Assembly: GCF_013394695.1 (NCBI RefSeq)
Contig: NZ_CP058258.1
Location: forward strand, 454,001 to 518,000
Source: Streptococcus sp. oral taxon 061
Lineage (GTDB): Bacteria; Bacillota; Bacilli; Lactobacillales; Streptococcaceae
Direction: 5' to 3'
Length of the DNA stretch: 64,000 bases
In this document: one piece after another, positions 44,633 to 52,651 of the stretch
How positions within the stretch are numbered: the stretch's first letter is position 1
Layout of the letters: every line of letters starts with the position of its first letter
Notes under the pieces: generated by a model
The model's database searches: none
What the model saw: only the letters and a program-made list of their open reading frames with translations
What the model was told of the DNA's origin: nothing
Program-made: the position numbers and the translations under genes

Positions 44633-44795
44633 CGAACGAAGTGAGGATTAAAAGATATTTCACGCTATAGTGGTATCCTAGAGATTAACTCTGTTATTTT
44701 CTAGGACGGAATTTTTTAGACTTCTGGCTAAAAAATTAGGGATGAAATTCCAAAGGAAGTTGCTCCCGTCCGCACTATTCCAGGGAAATATCAAA
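44633..44795. repeat. Structured repeat element, copy B (upstream of pnp)
   Basis: Same layout as copy A: closing stem GATATTTCAC (44654) with GGGAAATATC (44783, one mismatch), TCCTAGA with TCTAGGA (44676, 44700), GGACGG with CCGTCC (44704, 44766), AATTTTTTAG with CTAAAAAATT (44710, 44728), and AAATTCC with GGAAGTT (44745, 44755). Several pairs differ from copy A on both sides at once, keeping the pairing. Confidence 0.75.
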
Positions 44796-44852
44796 AGAAG
44801 CTACTTAATTGAATTTTGGTCTCATTTCTTATGAAAAAAGATAAGCTTCCTA

Positions 44853-44913
44853 GCACTCATCGAGTGCGACGTCACCTTCCTATTTTTCTACAGAAATGTT
44901 CGGCAAGCCGAAC
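44853..44913 (+). other. Two perfect hairpins in the pnp leader region
   Basis: GCACTC-ATC-GAGTGC (44853-44867) and GTTCGG-CAAG-CCGAAC (44898-44913). Neither is followed by a T run. They lie upstream of the TATAAT at 44948, so they would be in an mRNA only if transcription starts further upstream. Confidence 0.5.
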
Positions 44914-44947
44914 CGTCCAAAATATCTTGATTTTTGTAGGCAAGGCG

Positions 44948-44953
44948 TATAAT
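44948..44953 (+). promoter_or_regulatory. pnp: Possible pnp promoter -10
   Basis: TATAAT, 24 bases before the pnp ATG; the -35 is not clear. Confidence 0.5.
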
Positions 44954-44977
44954 TTTATCAATCCAAAGGGGATTACA

Positions 44978-47200
44978 ATGACAAAACAAGTGTTTCAAAC
45001 GACTTTTGCGGGTCGTGAGTTAATCGTAGAGACTGGTCAGGTTGCTAAGCAAGCCAATGGCTCTGTTGTGGTACGTTACGGTGAGTCAACTGTCTTGACT
45101 GCTGCCGTTATGTCTAAGAAGATGGCAACTGGAGATTTCTTCCCACTTCAAGTCAACTACGAAGAAAAAATGTATGCGGCTGGGAAATTTCCTGGTGGCT
45201 TTATGAAACGTGAAGGACGTCCTTCAACAGATGCGACATTGACAGCGCGTTTGATTGACCGTCCAATCCGTCCAATGTTTGCGGAAGGTTTCCGTAACGA
45301 AGTGCAAGTCATCAATACTGTTCTTTCTTATGACGAAAATGCATCTGCACCAATGGCAGCCATGTTTGGTTCATCATTAGCACTATCTATCTCAGATATT
45401 CCATTTGACGGACCAATCGCTGGGGTTCAAGTAGGCTATGTTGATGGGGAAATCGTCATCAACCCTACTCAAGAACAAGCAGAGCAATCGCTTCTTGAAT
45501 TGACAGTAGCTGGTACTAAGCATGCTATCAACATGGTAGAGTCTGGTGCCAAAGAATTGTCAGAAGAAATCATGTTGGAAGCCCTTCTTAAAGGACACGA
45601 AGCTGTTAAAGAATTGATTGCCTTCCAAGAAGAAATCGTTGCGGCAGTCGGTAAAGAAAAAGCAGAAGTAGAATTGCTTCATGTAGACGCTGAATTGCAA
45701 GCTGAAATCATCGCAGCTTACAACAGCGATCTTCAAAAAGCTGTTCAAGTTGAAGAAAAATTGGCGCGTGAAGCTGCAACTCAAGAAGTGAAAGACCAAG
45801 TTACAGCAGTTTACGAAGAAAAATATGCAGACCACGAAGAATTTGACCGCATCATGCGTGATGTGGCTGAAATCTTGGAACAAATGGAACACGCAGAAGT
45901 ACGCCGTTTGATCACAGAAGACAAGGTTCGTCCGGATGGTCGTAAGGTTGATGAAATCCGTCCTTTGGATGCGGTTGTTGACTTCCTTCCTCGTGTACAC
46001 GGTTCAGGTCTCTTCACTCGTGGACAAACTCAGGCTCTTTCTATCTTGACTTTGGCGCCAATGGGTGAAACGCAAATCATCGATGGTTTGGATCCAGAGT
46101 ACAAGAAACGCTTTATGCACCACTATAACTTCCCACAATACTCTGTTGGTGAAACTGGTCGTTACGGTGCGCCTGGTCGTCGTGAAATTGGTCACGGTGC
46201 TCTCGGTGAGCGTGCACTTGCTCAAGTATTGCCAAGCTTAGAAGAATTCCCATATGCGATTCGTTTGGTAGCAGAAGTCTTGGAATCAAACGGTTCTTCA
46301 TCTCAAGCATCTATCTGTGCAGGAACACTTGCCCTTATGGCTGGTGGTGTGCCAATCAAGGCTCCGGTAGCAGGTATTGCCATGGGTCTGATCTCAGATG
46401 GAAACAACTACACCGTATTGACAGATATCCAAGGTTTGGAAGACCACTTTGGAGATATGGACTTTAAGGTTGCAGGTACTCGTGACGGGATTACAGCTCT
46501 TCAAATGGATATCAAAATCCAAGGGATTACTGCAGAAATCTTGACTGAAGCTCTTGCCCAAGCCAAGAAAGCTCGTTTTGAAATCCTTGATGTGATCGAA
46601 GCAACGATTCCTGAAGTTCGTCCAGAATTGGCTCCAACTGCTCCGAAAATTGATACCATTAAGATTGATGTGGACAAGATTAAGATTGTCATCGGTAAAG
46701 GTGGAGAAACCATTGATAAAATCATCGCTGAAACAGGCGTTAAGATTGATATCGACGAAGAAGGAAACGTGTCTATCTACTCTAGCGATCAAGCTGCCAT
46801 TAACCGCGCTAAAGAAATTATTGCTGGTTTGGTTCGTGAAGCAAAAGTGGACGAAGTCTACCATGCTAAAGTGGTTCGTATCGAGAAATTCGGAGCCTTT
46901 GTCAATCTCTTTGACAAGACTGACGCCCTCGTTCACATCTCTGAAATGGCTTGGACTCGTACTAATAATGTAGAAGATTTAGTTCAAATTGGTGATTTTG
47001 TCGATGTGAAGGTTATTAAGATCGATGAAAAAGGTCGTGTAGATGCTTCTATGAAGGCACTCTTGCCACGTCCGCCAAAACCTGAACGTTCAGAAGAAAA
47101 AGGGGATAAAGGTCATCGTCATGGCGATCGCCCTCGTCACCACCACAAGGACCACAAACCTAAGAAAGAAACTACAGAAACACCAAAAGACTCAGAATAA
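44978..47200 (+). CDS. pnp: Polynucleotide phosphorylase
   Basis: 3'-5' phosphorolytic exoribonuclease of the RNA degradosome. I use ATG 44978 behind AAGGGG, giving [20 protein letters not shown] and 740 residues, rather than an in-frame ATG at 44816 whose extra 54 residues look non-coding. Two RNase PH domains (about 10-230 and 310-540) flank the helical domain. A KH domain (about 550-615, [19 protein letters not shown]) and S1 domain (about 620-695) follow. A His/Lys-rich tail closes the protein. Confidence 0.96.
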   Translation: MTKQVFQTTFAGRELIVETGQVAKQANGSVVVRYGESTVLTAAVMSKKMATGDFFPLQVNYEEKMYAAGKFPGGFMKREGRPSTDATLTARLIDRPIRPMFAEGFRNEVQVINTVLSYDENASAPMAAMFGSSLALSISDIPFDGPIAGVQVGYVDGEIVINPTQEQAEQSLLELTVAGTKHAINMVESGAKELSEEIMLEALLKGHEAVKELIAFQEEIVAAVGKEKAEVELLHVDAELQAEIIAAYNSDLQKAVQVEEKLAREAATQEVKDQVTAVYEEKYADHEEFDRIMRDVAEILEQMEHAEVRRLITEDKVRPDGRKVDEIRPLDAVVDFLPRVHGSGLFTRGQTQALSILTLAPMGETQIIDGLDPEYKKRFMHHYNFPQYSVGETGRYGAPGRREIGHGALGERALAQVLPSLEEFPYAIRLVAEVLESNGSSSQASICAGTLALMAGGVPIKAPVAGIAMGLISDGNNYTVLTDIQGLEDHFGDMDFKVAGTRDGITALQMDIKIQGITAEILTEALAQAKKARFEILDVIEATIPEVRPELAPTAPKIDTIKIDVDKIKIVIGKGGETIDKIIAETGVKIDIDEEGNVSIYSSDQAAINRAKEIIAGLVREAKVDEVYHAKVVRIEKFGAFVNLFDKTDALVHISEMAWTRTNNVEDLVQIGDFVDVKVIKIDEKGRVDASMKALLPRPPKPERSEEKGDKGHRHGDRPRHHHKDHKPKKETTETPKDSE

Positions 47201-47214
47201 GAAAGGAGAAATGT

Positions 47215-47832
47215 ATGGGATGGTGGCGTGAAACCATTGATATCGTAAAAGAAAATGATCCAGCGGCTCGCACCACTTTGGAGGTTCTTTTGACCTATCC
47301 TGGTGTGAAAGCCTTGGCTGCCCACCGTCTCTCTCATTTTCTCTGGAAGAATGGCTTTAAGCTTTTAGCTCGTATGCACAGCCAGTTTTGGCGCTTTTGG
47401 ACTCAGATTGAGATCCACCCAGGAGCTCAGATTGACTCTGGTGTCTTTATCGACCACGGGGCGGGTCTGGTTATTGGGGAGACGGCCATTGTTGAGAAGG
47501 GTGTCCTTCTCTACCACGGTGTCACTCTCGGTGGTACAGGTAAGGATGTTGGCAAACGACATCCGACCGTGCGTAAGGGAGCTCTTATATCAGCCCATGC
47601 CCAGGTTATCGGTCCTGTAGAAATCGGTGAAAACGCTAAAGTCGGTGCTGCAGCAGTTGTCGTGGCAGACGTACCAAGTGACGTGACGGTTGTCGGAATT
47701 CCAGCCAAGATTGTCCGAGTGCATGGGCAAAAGGATGAACCAACCATTCACGAAGTCGAAGAAAAACGTGAATACTACGTCAATAAACTTGAGCATGCTA
47801 GAGAAGCCAGTCACAGGTCGTCTGGTTTGTAA
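47215..47832 (+). CDS. cysE: Serine O-acetyltransferase
   Basis: Makes O-acetylserine, the precursor of cysteine. The 205-residue protein has the N-terminal helical domain (ending about residue 60) and a left-handed beta-helix of hexapeptide repeats. The active-site regions IDHGAGLVIGETA and YHGVTLGGTGKD are visible, as is KRHPTV. AAGGAG precedes the ATG, 14 bases after pnp. The order pnp-cysE-cysS is common in streptococci. Confidence 0.95.
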   Translation: MGWWRETIDIVKENDPAARTTLEVLLTYPGVKALAAHRLSHFLWKNGFKLLARMHSQFWRFWTQIEIHPGAQIDSGVFIDHGAGLVIGETAIVEKGVLLYHGVTLGGTGKDVGKRHPTVRKGALISAHAQVIGPVEIGENAKVGAAAVVVADVPSDVTVVGIPAKIVRVHGQKDEPTIHEVEEKREYYVNKLEHAREASHRSSGL

Positions 47833-47866
47833 TGAGAAGTGACTCTTTAATTAGGAGGTTAGGTCG

Positions 47867-48628
47867 ATGCTATTAGAAGAATTTGAAAATGTACCTGCTG
47901 TTATCGAGCCAACTGATCGAAGCCTCCTTAGTGGTGGAGAAGTTTGTGATACCATTATCTTGTCTTTTAATGGAGAAATCCTTGAACGAGTAAAGCAGAT
48001 AGAAGGTGTCTACGAAGGTGGCTATCTTACCAATCTAAATGGCAAACTGCCATGGTATATCTATGAAAAAGATGGGAGTAAGGTAGCAGTTTCTATGGCT
48101 ACTATTGGAGCTCCAATGGTTGTTGGACTCTTAGAAGAACTAAAAGCAAGAGGATTTAAGAATTTTATTGTTTTGGGATCTTGCGGAGTTCTAGACCAGT
48201 CTATTCAAGCAGATAAGATTATCCTACCAAGTTCGGCTTTACGTGATGAAGGTACTAGTTATCACTATGCTCCAGCAAGTGATGAAATAGCCTATGAGCG
48301 ATCTCTACTCTTAACTATGGAAAACGCCTTGGATAAAGCTGGTGTTGAGCATATTAGAACAAAGTCTTGGACCACAGATGCCTTTTATCGTGAGACAGCT
48401 GCTAAGGTCAAACGAAGACTTGAAGCAGGAGCTAGAGTTGTAGATATGGAAGCTTCGGCTATCATGGCCTGGGCCCAATATCGACAAGCCAAGGTCTATC
48501 AATTTTTCTATACAGCTGACTATGTCGACCATCACAATCATGAGTGGGATGCCAGACGCGAAGAAAGAAAAGCAGATGCTATGACTTTCTTTGAGATAGC
48601 CTTAGTAATTGCCAGAGAGCTGGATTGA
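47867..48628 (+). CDS. Nucleoside phosphorylase family protein
   Basis: A 253-residue PNP/UDP phosphorylase-type protein. The phosphate and base region reads SMATIGAPMVVGLLEEL, and the family hallmarks GSCGVL (near residue 106) and VVDMEASAIMAWA (near residue 193) are present. This resembles uridine phosphorylase-like enzymes; the exact nucleoside is unknown. AGGAGG sits before ATG 47867. It is inserted between cysE and cysS in the same direction and is probably part of their transcript. Confidence 0.85.
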   Translation: MLLEEFENVPAVIEPTDRSLLSGGEVCDTIILSFNGEILERVKQIEGVYEGGYLTNLNGKLPWYIYEKDGSKVAVSMATIGAPMVVGLLEELKARGFKNFIVLGSCGVLDQSIQADKIILPSSALRDEGTSYHYAPASDEIAYERSLLLTMENALDKAGVEHIRTKSWTTDAFYRETAAKVKRRLEAGARVVDMEASAIMAWAQYRQAKVYQFFYTADYVDHHNHEWDARREERKADAMTFFEIALVIARELD

Positions 48629-48671
48629 AACTACTCTTTACGATAAACAAGAAAGAGAAAGGAGTCAGTGA

Positions 48672-50015
48672 GTGATTAAAATCTATGACACCATGTCTCG
48701 TGATTTACGAGAATTTGTCCCAATCGAGGACGGCAAGGTCAAGATGTATGTCTGTGGGCCAACAGTTTATAACTATATCCACGTGGGGAATGCCCGCTCA
48801 ACGGTAGCTTTTGATACTATTCGTCGCTATTTTGAATATCGTGGCTATGAGGTTGCCTATATTTCTAACTTCACAGATGTGGATGATAAGATTATTAACC
48901 GTGCTAAGGAAGAAGGTATCACACCTCAGGAAGTAGCGGACAAGTATATCGCTGCCTTTCGGGAAGATGTGACGGCTTTGGGTGTGAAACCTGCGACTCG
49001 CCATCCTCGTGTAGTCGAGTTTATGGCTGATATCATCCGCTTTGTAGAAGACTTGATTGAAAAAGGCTTTGCCTATGAGAGTCAAGGGGATGTCTATTTC
49101 CGTGTAGAAAAATCCCACAACTATGCTAAGTTAGCTAATAAAACCCTAGAAGACTTGGAATTAGGTGCTTCAGGTCGGACAGACGAAGAAACAGCTCGCA
49201 AGGAAAATCCTGTAGACTTTGCTCTTTGGAAAGCAGCCAAACCAGGTGAGATTTCTTGGGACAGTCCATGGGGGCCTGGTCGTCCAGGCTGGCATATCGA
49301 ATGTTCGGTTATGTCAACGGAGATTTTAGGCGATACCATCGATATTCACGGTGGTGGAGCTGACCTTGAGTTTCCTCACCATACCAACGAAATTGCCCAA
49401 TCTGAAGCTAAAACAGGCAAGACTTTTGCCAACTACTGGATGCACAATGGCTTTGTCAACATCGACAATGTCAAGATGTCCAAGTCTTTGGGGAACTTCA
49501 TTACGGTACACGATGCCCTCAAAACTATCGACGGTCAAGTGCTTCGTTTCTTCTTTGCGACTCAGCATTACCGCAAACCTATCAACTTTACGGAAAAGGC
49601 TGTGCGCGATGCCGAGACTAATCTCAAGTATTTGAAGAACACTTACGAGCAACCATTTACTGGAGATGTAGATGCTCAAGAATTGCAAGCTTTTAAAGAT
49701 AAGTTTGTAGCAGCTATGGATGAGGATTTCAATACAGCTAATGGAATCACTGTTGTCTTTGAAATGGCCAAATGGATCAACTCAGGTAACTATGATGCAA
49801 GTGTTAAGGAAACTCTTGCAGCCATGTTGGAAGTCTTTGGAGTTGTCTTTGTTGAGGAAGTTTTGGATGAAGAGATTGAAGCCTTGATTCAAAAACGCCA
49901 AGAAGCGCGTGCCAATCGTGACTTTGCGACAGCTGACCAAATCCGTGACCAACTAGCTGCTCAAGGGATTAAACTACTTGATACCAAGGATGGAGTGAGG
50001 TGGACACGTGATTGA
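48672..50015 (+). CDS. cysS: Cysteinyl-tRNA synthetase
   Basis: Class I synthetase of 447 residues. The HIGH-type motif is YIHVGNARS near residue 36, and the KMSKS loop is VKMSKSLGN near residue 270. The zinc ligands are at MYVCGPTVYN, WHIECSVM and HHTNE. It starts at GTG 48672 with GGAG upstream. Its stop overlaps the mrnC start by eight bases. Confidence 0.96.
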   Translation: MIKIYDTMSRDLREFVPIEDGKVKMYVCGPTVYNYIHVGNARSTVAFDTIRRYFEYRGYEVAYISNFTDVDDKIINRAKEEGITPQEVADKYIAAFREDVTALGVKPATRHPRVVEFMADIIRFVEDLIEKGFAYESQGDVYFRVEKSHNYAKLANKTLEDLELGASGRTDEETARKENPVDFALWKAAKPGEISWDSPWGPGRPGWHIECSVMSTEILGDTIDIHGGGADLEFPHHTNEIAQSEAKTGKTFANYWMHNGFVNIDNVKMSKSLGNFITVHDALKTIDGQVLRFFFATQHYRKPINFTEKAVRDAETNLKYLKNTYEQPFTGDVDAQELQAFKDKFVAAMDEDFNTANGITVVFEMAKWINSGNYDASVKETLAAMLEVFGVVFVEEVLDEEIEALIQKRQEARANRDFATADQIRDQLAAQGIKLLDTKDGVRWTRD

Positions 50016-50394
50016 TGTCAATCTCATTAACGGGATTGCGCTAGCCTTTGAAGGAGATGCGGTTTATTCTATGTATATTCGCCGTCATCTCATTCTTAAA
50101 GGCATGACCAAGCCCAATAAACTCCATCAAGAGGCCACTAAGTATGTATCAGCCAAGGCTCAGGCACGCTTGATTTCCCTCATGTTGGAGGAGCAAGTCC
50201 TAACGGAAAAAGAAGAAGAAATCTATAAACGTGGTCGCAATACCAATAGTCACACCAAGGCAAAGAATGCAGATGTAGTGACCTACCGTATGTCTACAGG
50301 TTTTGAAGCGGTCATGGGTTATCTTCATATGACTGAAAATGTGGAGCGTCTAGAAACCTTGATTTCTTGGTGTATCCAAAAAGTGGAGGGCTAG
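50008..50394 (+). CDS. mrnC: Mini-ribonuclease III
   Basis: Matures 23S rRNA in Gram-positive bacteria. This 128-residue RNase III catalytic domain lacks the dsRNA-binding domain. Conserved features are IALAFEGDAVYSMYIRRHLI near the start and RGRNTNSHTKAKNADVVTYR followed by TGFEAVMGYLHM. It starts at GTG 50008 inside the end of cysS, behind GAGGT, and is translationally coupled. Confidence 0.94.
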   Translation: MIDVNLINGIALAFEGDAVYSMYIRRHLILKGMTKPNKLHQEATKYVSAKAQARLISLMLEEQVLTEKEEEIYKRGRNTNSHTKAKNADVVTYRMSTGFEAVMGYLHMTENVERLETLISWCIQKVEG

Positions 50395-50397
50395 GAA

Positions 50398-51267
50398 ATG
50401 ATTGCAAAAGAATTACTAGATTGGTTTCCACAAGCTCAAATCGTAGACCAACCAGTCGATAAGGAAGGCTATCTGACGCTTCCAGTATCCGCAAATCAGT
50501 GGGTTTTACTGGAGGAAGCTGGACTTAGTGAACGTGAGAAGCAGTTGGTGGCTCTCTTAAGCCAGCAGGAACAAACTATCTCTTTAAATCCTTGGTATAG
50601 CTATTTGATAGAGGGCAAGGGGCAAGCACCGCAGAGCTTTAAAAAGCTACAGATTGTTTATTGTCACCTTTCTTATTATCAACAGGAGAACCTGACTTCT
50701 TGGTTGGATATGATGAGAACCCTCTTTCCTAATTGCGAGACAGTGCTTCAGGTGGGAGCTCAGGATTACCTATTTGTTCTCCAACAGGACAAATACACTT
50801 CTGTTCGCTCTATCTTAACAGATACCTTGGAAGCAGTAGAATACGACTTTGGGGTTCGCCTTTCCATCATGCTTGGTCAGGTCTGGTCGCAAACAGGAAA
50901 TCAGAGTTTGACAGATCTCATCAAAGCAGAACGTGACTTGTTTAAAAACTGGTGGCGTCAAGGTCATCAAGGATTCCATACTTTTTCTCAACTTTACCTT
51001 TGGAGTATGGGTGAAAAAATGGTGGATCTCAGTTTGATCAAAGATTATCTACACCAGATGATTTTGGATCAGGATCAGATTCAGGAAATCATTCTCTCAT
51101 TATGGGAAAATAGTGCAGTCCTTACGAAGACAGCTCAGCAACTCTATCTACACCGCAATTCTCTCCAATACAAGATTGATAAATGGGAAGAATTAACAGG
51201 GCTACAGTTGAAAGAATTGACAGATTTGACCTTGTGTTATCAGTTGATTTTACCAGATATTATTTAA
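50398..51267 (+). CDS. PucR/CdaR-type transcriptional regulator
   Basis: A 289-residue protein whose C-terminus is the PucR-type helix-turn-helix (HTH_30): TKTAQQLYLHRNSLQYKIDK near residue 245, followed by the LTGLQLKELTDLTLCYQLI end. The N-terminal part has no motif that I recognise. Its start follows mrnC by three bases with GGAGGG upstream. It sits in front of msmK, so it may control sugar uptake genes, but the effector and target are unknown. Confidence 0.82.
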   Translation: MIAKELLDWFPQAQIVDQPVDKEGYLTLPVSANQWVLLEEAGLSEREKQLVALLSQQEQTISLNPWYSYLIEGKGQAPQSFKKLQIVYCHLSYYQQENLTSWLDMMRTLFPNCETVLQVGAQDYLFVLQQDKYTSVRSILTDTLEAVEYDFGVRLSIMLGQVWSQTGNQSLTDLIKAERDLFKNWWRQGHQGFHTFSQLYLWSMGEKMVDLSLIKDYLHQMILDQDQIQEIILSLWENSAVLTKTAQQLYLHRNSLQYKIDKWEELTGLQLKELTDLTLCYQLILPDII

Positions 51268-51268
51268 A

Positions 51269-51298
51269 GTTTTGTGCAAGTTGCACAGAACTTTTTTA
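51269..51298 (+). terminator. Terminator before msmK
   Basis: AGTTTTGTGCA with TGCACAGAACT, then a long T run. Confidence 0.85.
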
Positions 51299-51325
51299 TT
51301 TTTTTGGTCACCTTGCCATAGAAAT

Positions 51326-51347
51326 GTAAAGCGTTTTCATTTATAAT
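51326..51347 (+). promoter_or_regulatory. msmK: msmK promoter with cre-like site
   Basis: GTAAAGCGTTTTCA (51326-51339) agrees with the CcpA consensus at 12 of 14 positions and directly precedes TATAAT (51342-51347). CcpA binding would block the promoter. Confidence 0.65.
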
Positions 51348-51379
51348 AAAACTATCAAAAATAAAAGGAGTTCACCGAA

Positions 51380-52510
51380 ATGGTAGAATTAAATCTTAAA
51401 AATATTTACAAAAAATATCCAAACAGCGAACACTACTCAGTTGAAGACTTCAACTTGGACATCAAAGACAAAGAATTTATCGTTTTCGTAGGACCTTCAG
51501 GATGTGGTAAATCAACTACTCTCCGTATGATTGCAGGTCTTGAAGACATCACAGAAGGTACTGCATCTATCGATGGCGTGGTTGTCAACGACGTAGCTCC
51601 AAAAGACCGTGACATTGCCATGGTATTCCAAAACTACGCTCTTTACCCACACATGACTGTATACGATAACATGGCTTTCGGTTTGAAATTGCGTAAATAC
51701 AGCAAAGAAGACATCGACAAACGTGTACAAGAAGCAGCAGAAATTCTTGGTTTGAAAGAATTCTTGGATCGTAAACCAGCTGACCTTTCAGGTGGTCAAC
51801 GTCAACGTGTTGCCATGGGTCGTGCGATCGTCCGTGATGCTAAAGTATTCTTGATGGACGAACCTTTGTCAAACTTGGATGCAAAACTTCGTGTATCAAT
51901 GCGTGCTGAAATTGCTAAAATCCACCGTCGTATCGGAGCTACAACTATCTACGTAACTCACGACCAAACTGAAGCGATGACACTTGCAGACCGTATCGTT
52001 ATCATGTCAGCTACTAAAAACCCTGCTGGTACTGGTACTATCGGACGTGTTGAACAAATCGGTACTCCTCAAGAAGTTTACAAAAACCCAGTTAACAAAT
52101 TCGTAGCAGGATTTATCGGAAGCCCAGCTATGAACTTCATCAACGTTAAATTGAACGGTGATCACATCGTTGGTGACGGCTTCAACTTGAAAGTTCCAGA
52201 AGGTGCTTTGAAAGTTCTTCGTGAAAAAGGTTACGAAGGTAAAGAATTGATCTTCGGTATCCGTCCAGAAGACGTGAATGCAGAACCTGCTTTCCTTGAA
52301 ACATTCCCAGAATCAGTTGTGAAAGCAACTATCTCTGTATCAGAATTGCTTGGTTCAGAATCTCACCTATACTGCCAAGTTGGTAAAGATGAATTCGTTG
52401 CTAAAGTTGATGCACGTGACTACTTGCAAGCTGGTGCAACGGTTGAACTTGGATTTGACTTGAACAAAGCTCACTTCTTCGACGTAGAAACTGAAAAAAC
52501 AGTTTACTAA
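51380..52510 (+). CDS. msmK: Multi-sugar ABC transporter ATPase
   Basis: Energises several carbohydrate importers; in S. pneumoniae one MsmK serves raffinose, sialic acid and maltooligosaccharide systems. The 376-residue protein has Walker A GPSGCGKST, Q-loop VFQNYALYPHM, signature LSGGQRQRV, Walker B VFLMDEPLSNLD, and the C-terminal regulatory TOBE-type domain (about 240-376). It stands alone with its own promoter and terminator, which fits a shared ATPase rather than one in a transporter operon. Confidence 0.93.
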   Translation: MVELNLKNIYKKYPNSEHYSVEDFNLDIKDKEFIVFVGPSGCGKSTTLRMIAGLEDITEGTASIDGVVVNDVAPKDRDIAMVFQNYALYPHMTVYDNMAFGLKLRKYSKEDIDKRVQEAAEILGLKEFLDRKPADLSGGQRQRVAMGRAIVRDAKVFLMDEPLSNLDAKLRVSMRAEIAKIHRRIGATTIYVTHDQTEAMTLADRIVIMSATKNPAGTGTIGRVEQIGTPQEVYKNPVNKFVAGFIGSPAMNFINVKLNGDHIVGDGFNLKVPEGALKVLREKGYEGKELIFGIRPEDVNAEPAFLETFPESVVKATISVSELLGSESHLYCQVGKDEFVAKVDARDYLQAGATVELGFDLNKAHFFDVETEKTVY

Positions 52511-52528
52511 GATAGATTTTAATCAATC

Positions 52529-52561
52529 AACACTACTAGACTTTCTCTAGTAGTGTTTTTT
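52529..52561 (+). terminator. Terminator after msmK
   Basis: Perfect 12-bp stem AACACTACTAGA with its complement, then six T. Confidence 0.9.
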
Positions 52562-52618
52562 AGAGTTCAGCAAAGTCTTACGGAATAGGCTTTTCTAGTT
52601 TTCATATCAACAAAAAAG

Positions 52619-52627
52619 TGTTAAAAT
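52619..52627 (+). promoter_or_regulatory. relA: relA-dtd promoter, extended -10
   Basis: TGTTAAAAT, 24 bases before the relA ATG; TTTTCA about 17 bases upstream is a weak -35. Confidence 0.5.
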
Positions 52628-52651
52628 GGTAGGAAGAACTGGAGAGTATGC

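Larger units (their letters stand above)
44433..44977. other. 545-base gap between metF and pnp
   Basis: Contains the metF terminator (44447), an extended -10-like element TATGATAAAAT (44514), another weaker one (44606), structured repeat copy B (44633-44795), two short perfect hairpins (44853, 44898) and the pnp promoter (44948). An open frame in phase with pnp runs back to 44816 but lacks protein character. Confidence 0.7.

Noticed and set aside
44816..44977. N-terminal extension of pnp by 54 residues
   Set aside because: The extra residues do not resemble PNPase. The ATG at 44978 has AAGGGG upstream and gives the normal family N-terminus, and hairpins and a -10 occupy the region.
46394..46936. 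Open frame of 180 residues on the minus strand inside pnp
   Set aside because: It is a shadow of the pnp codon pattern and has the Phe/Asn/Ser-rich composition of antisense translation.
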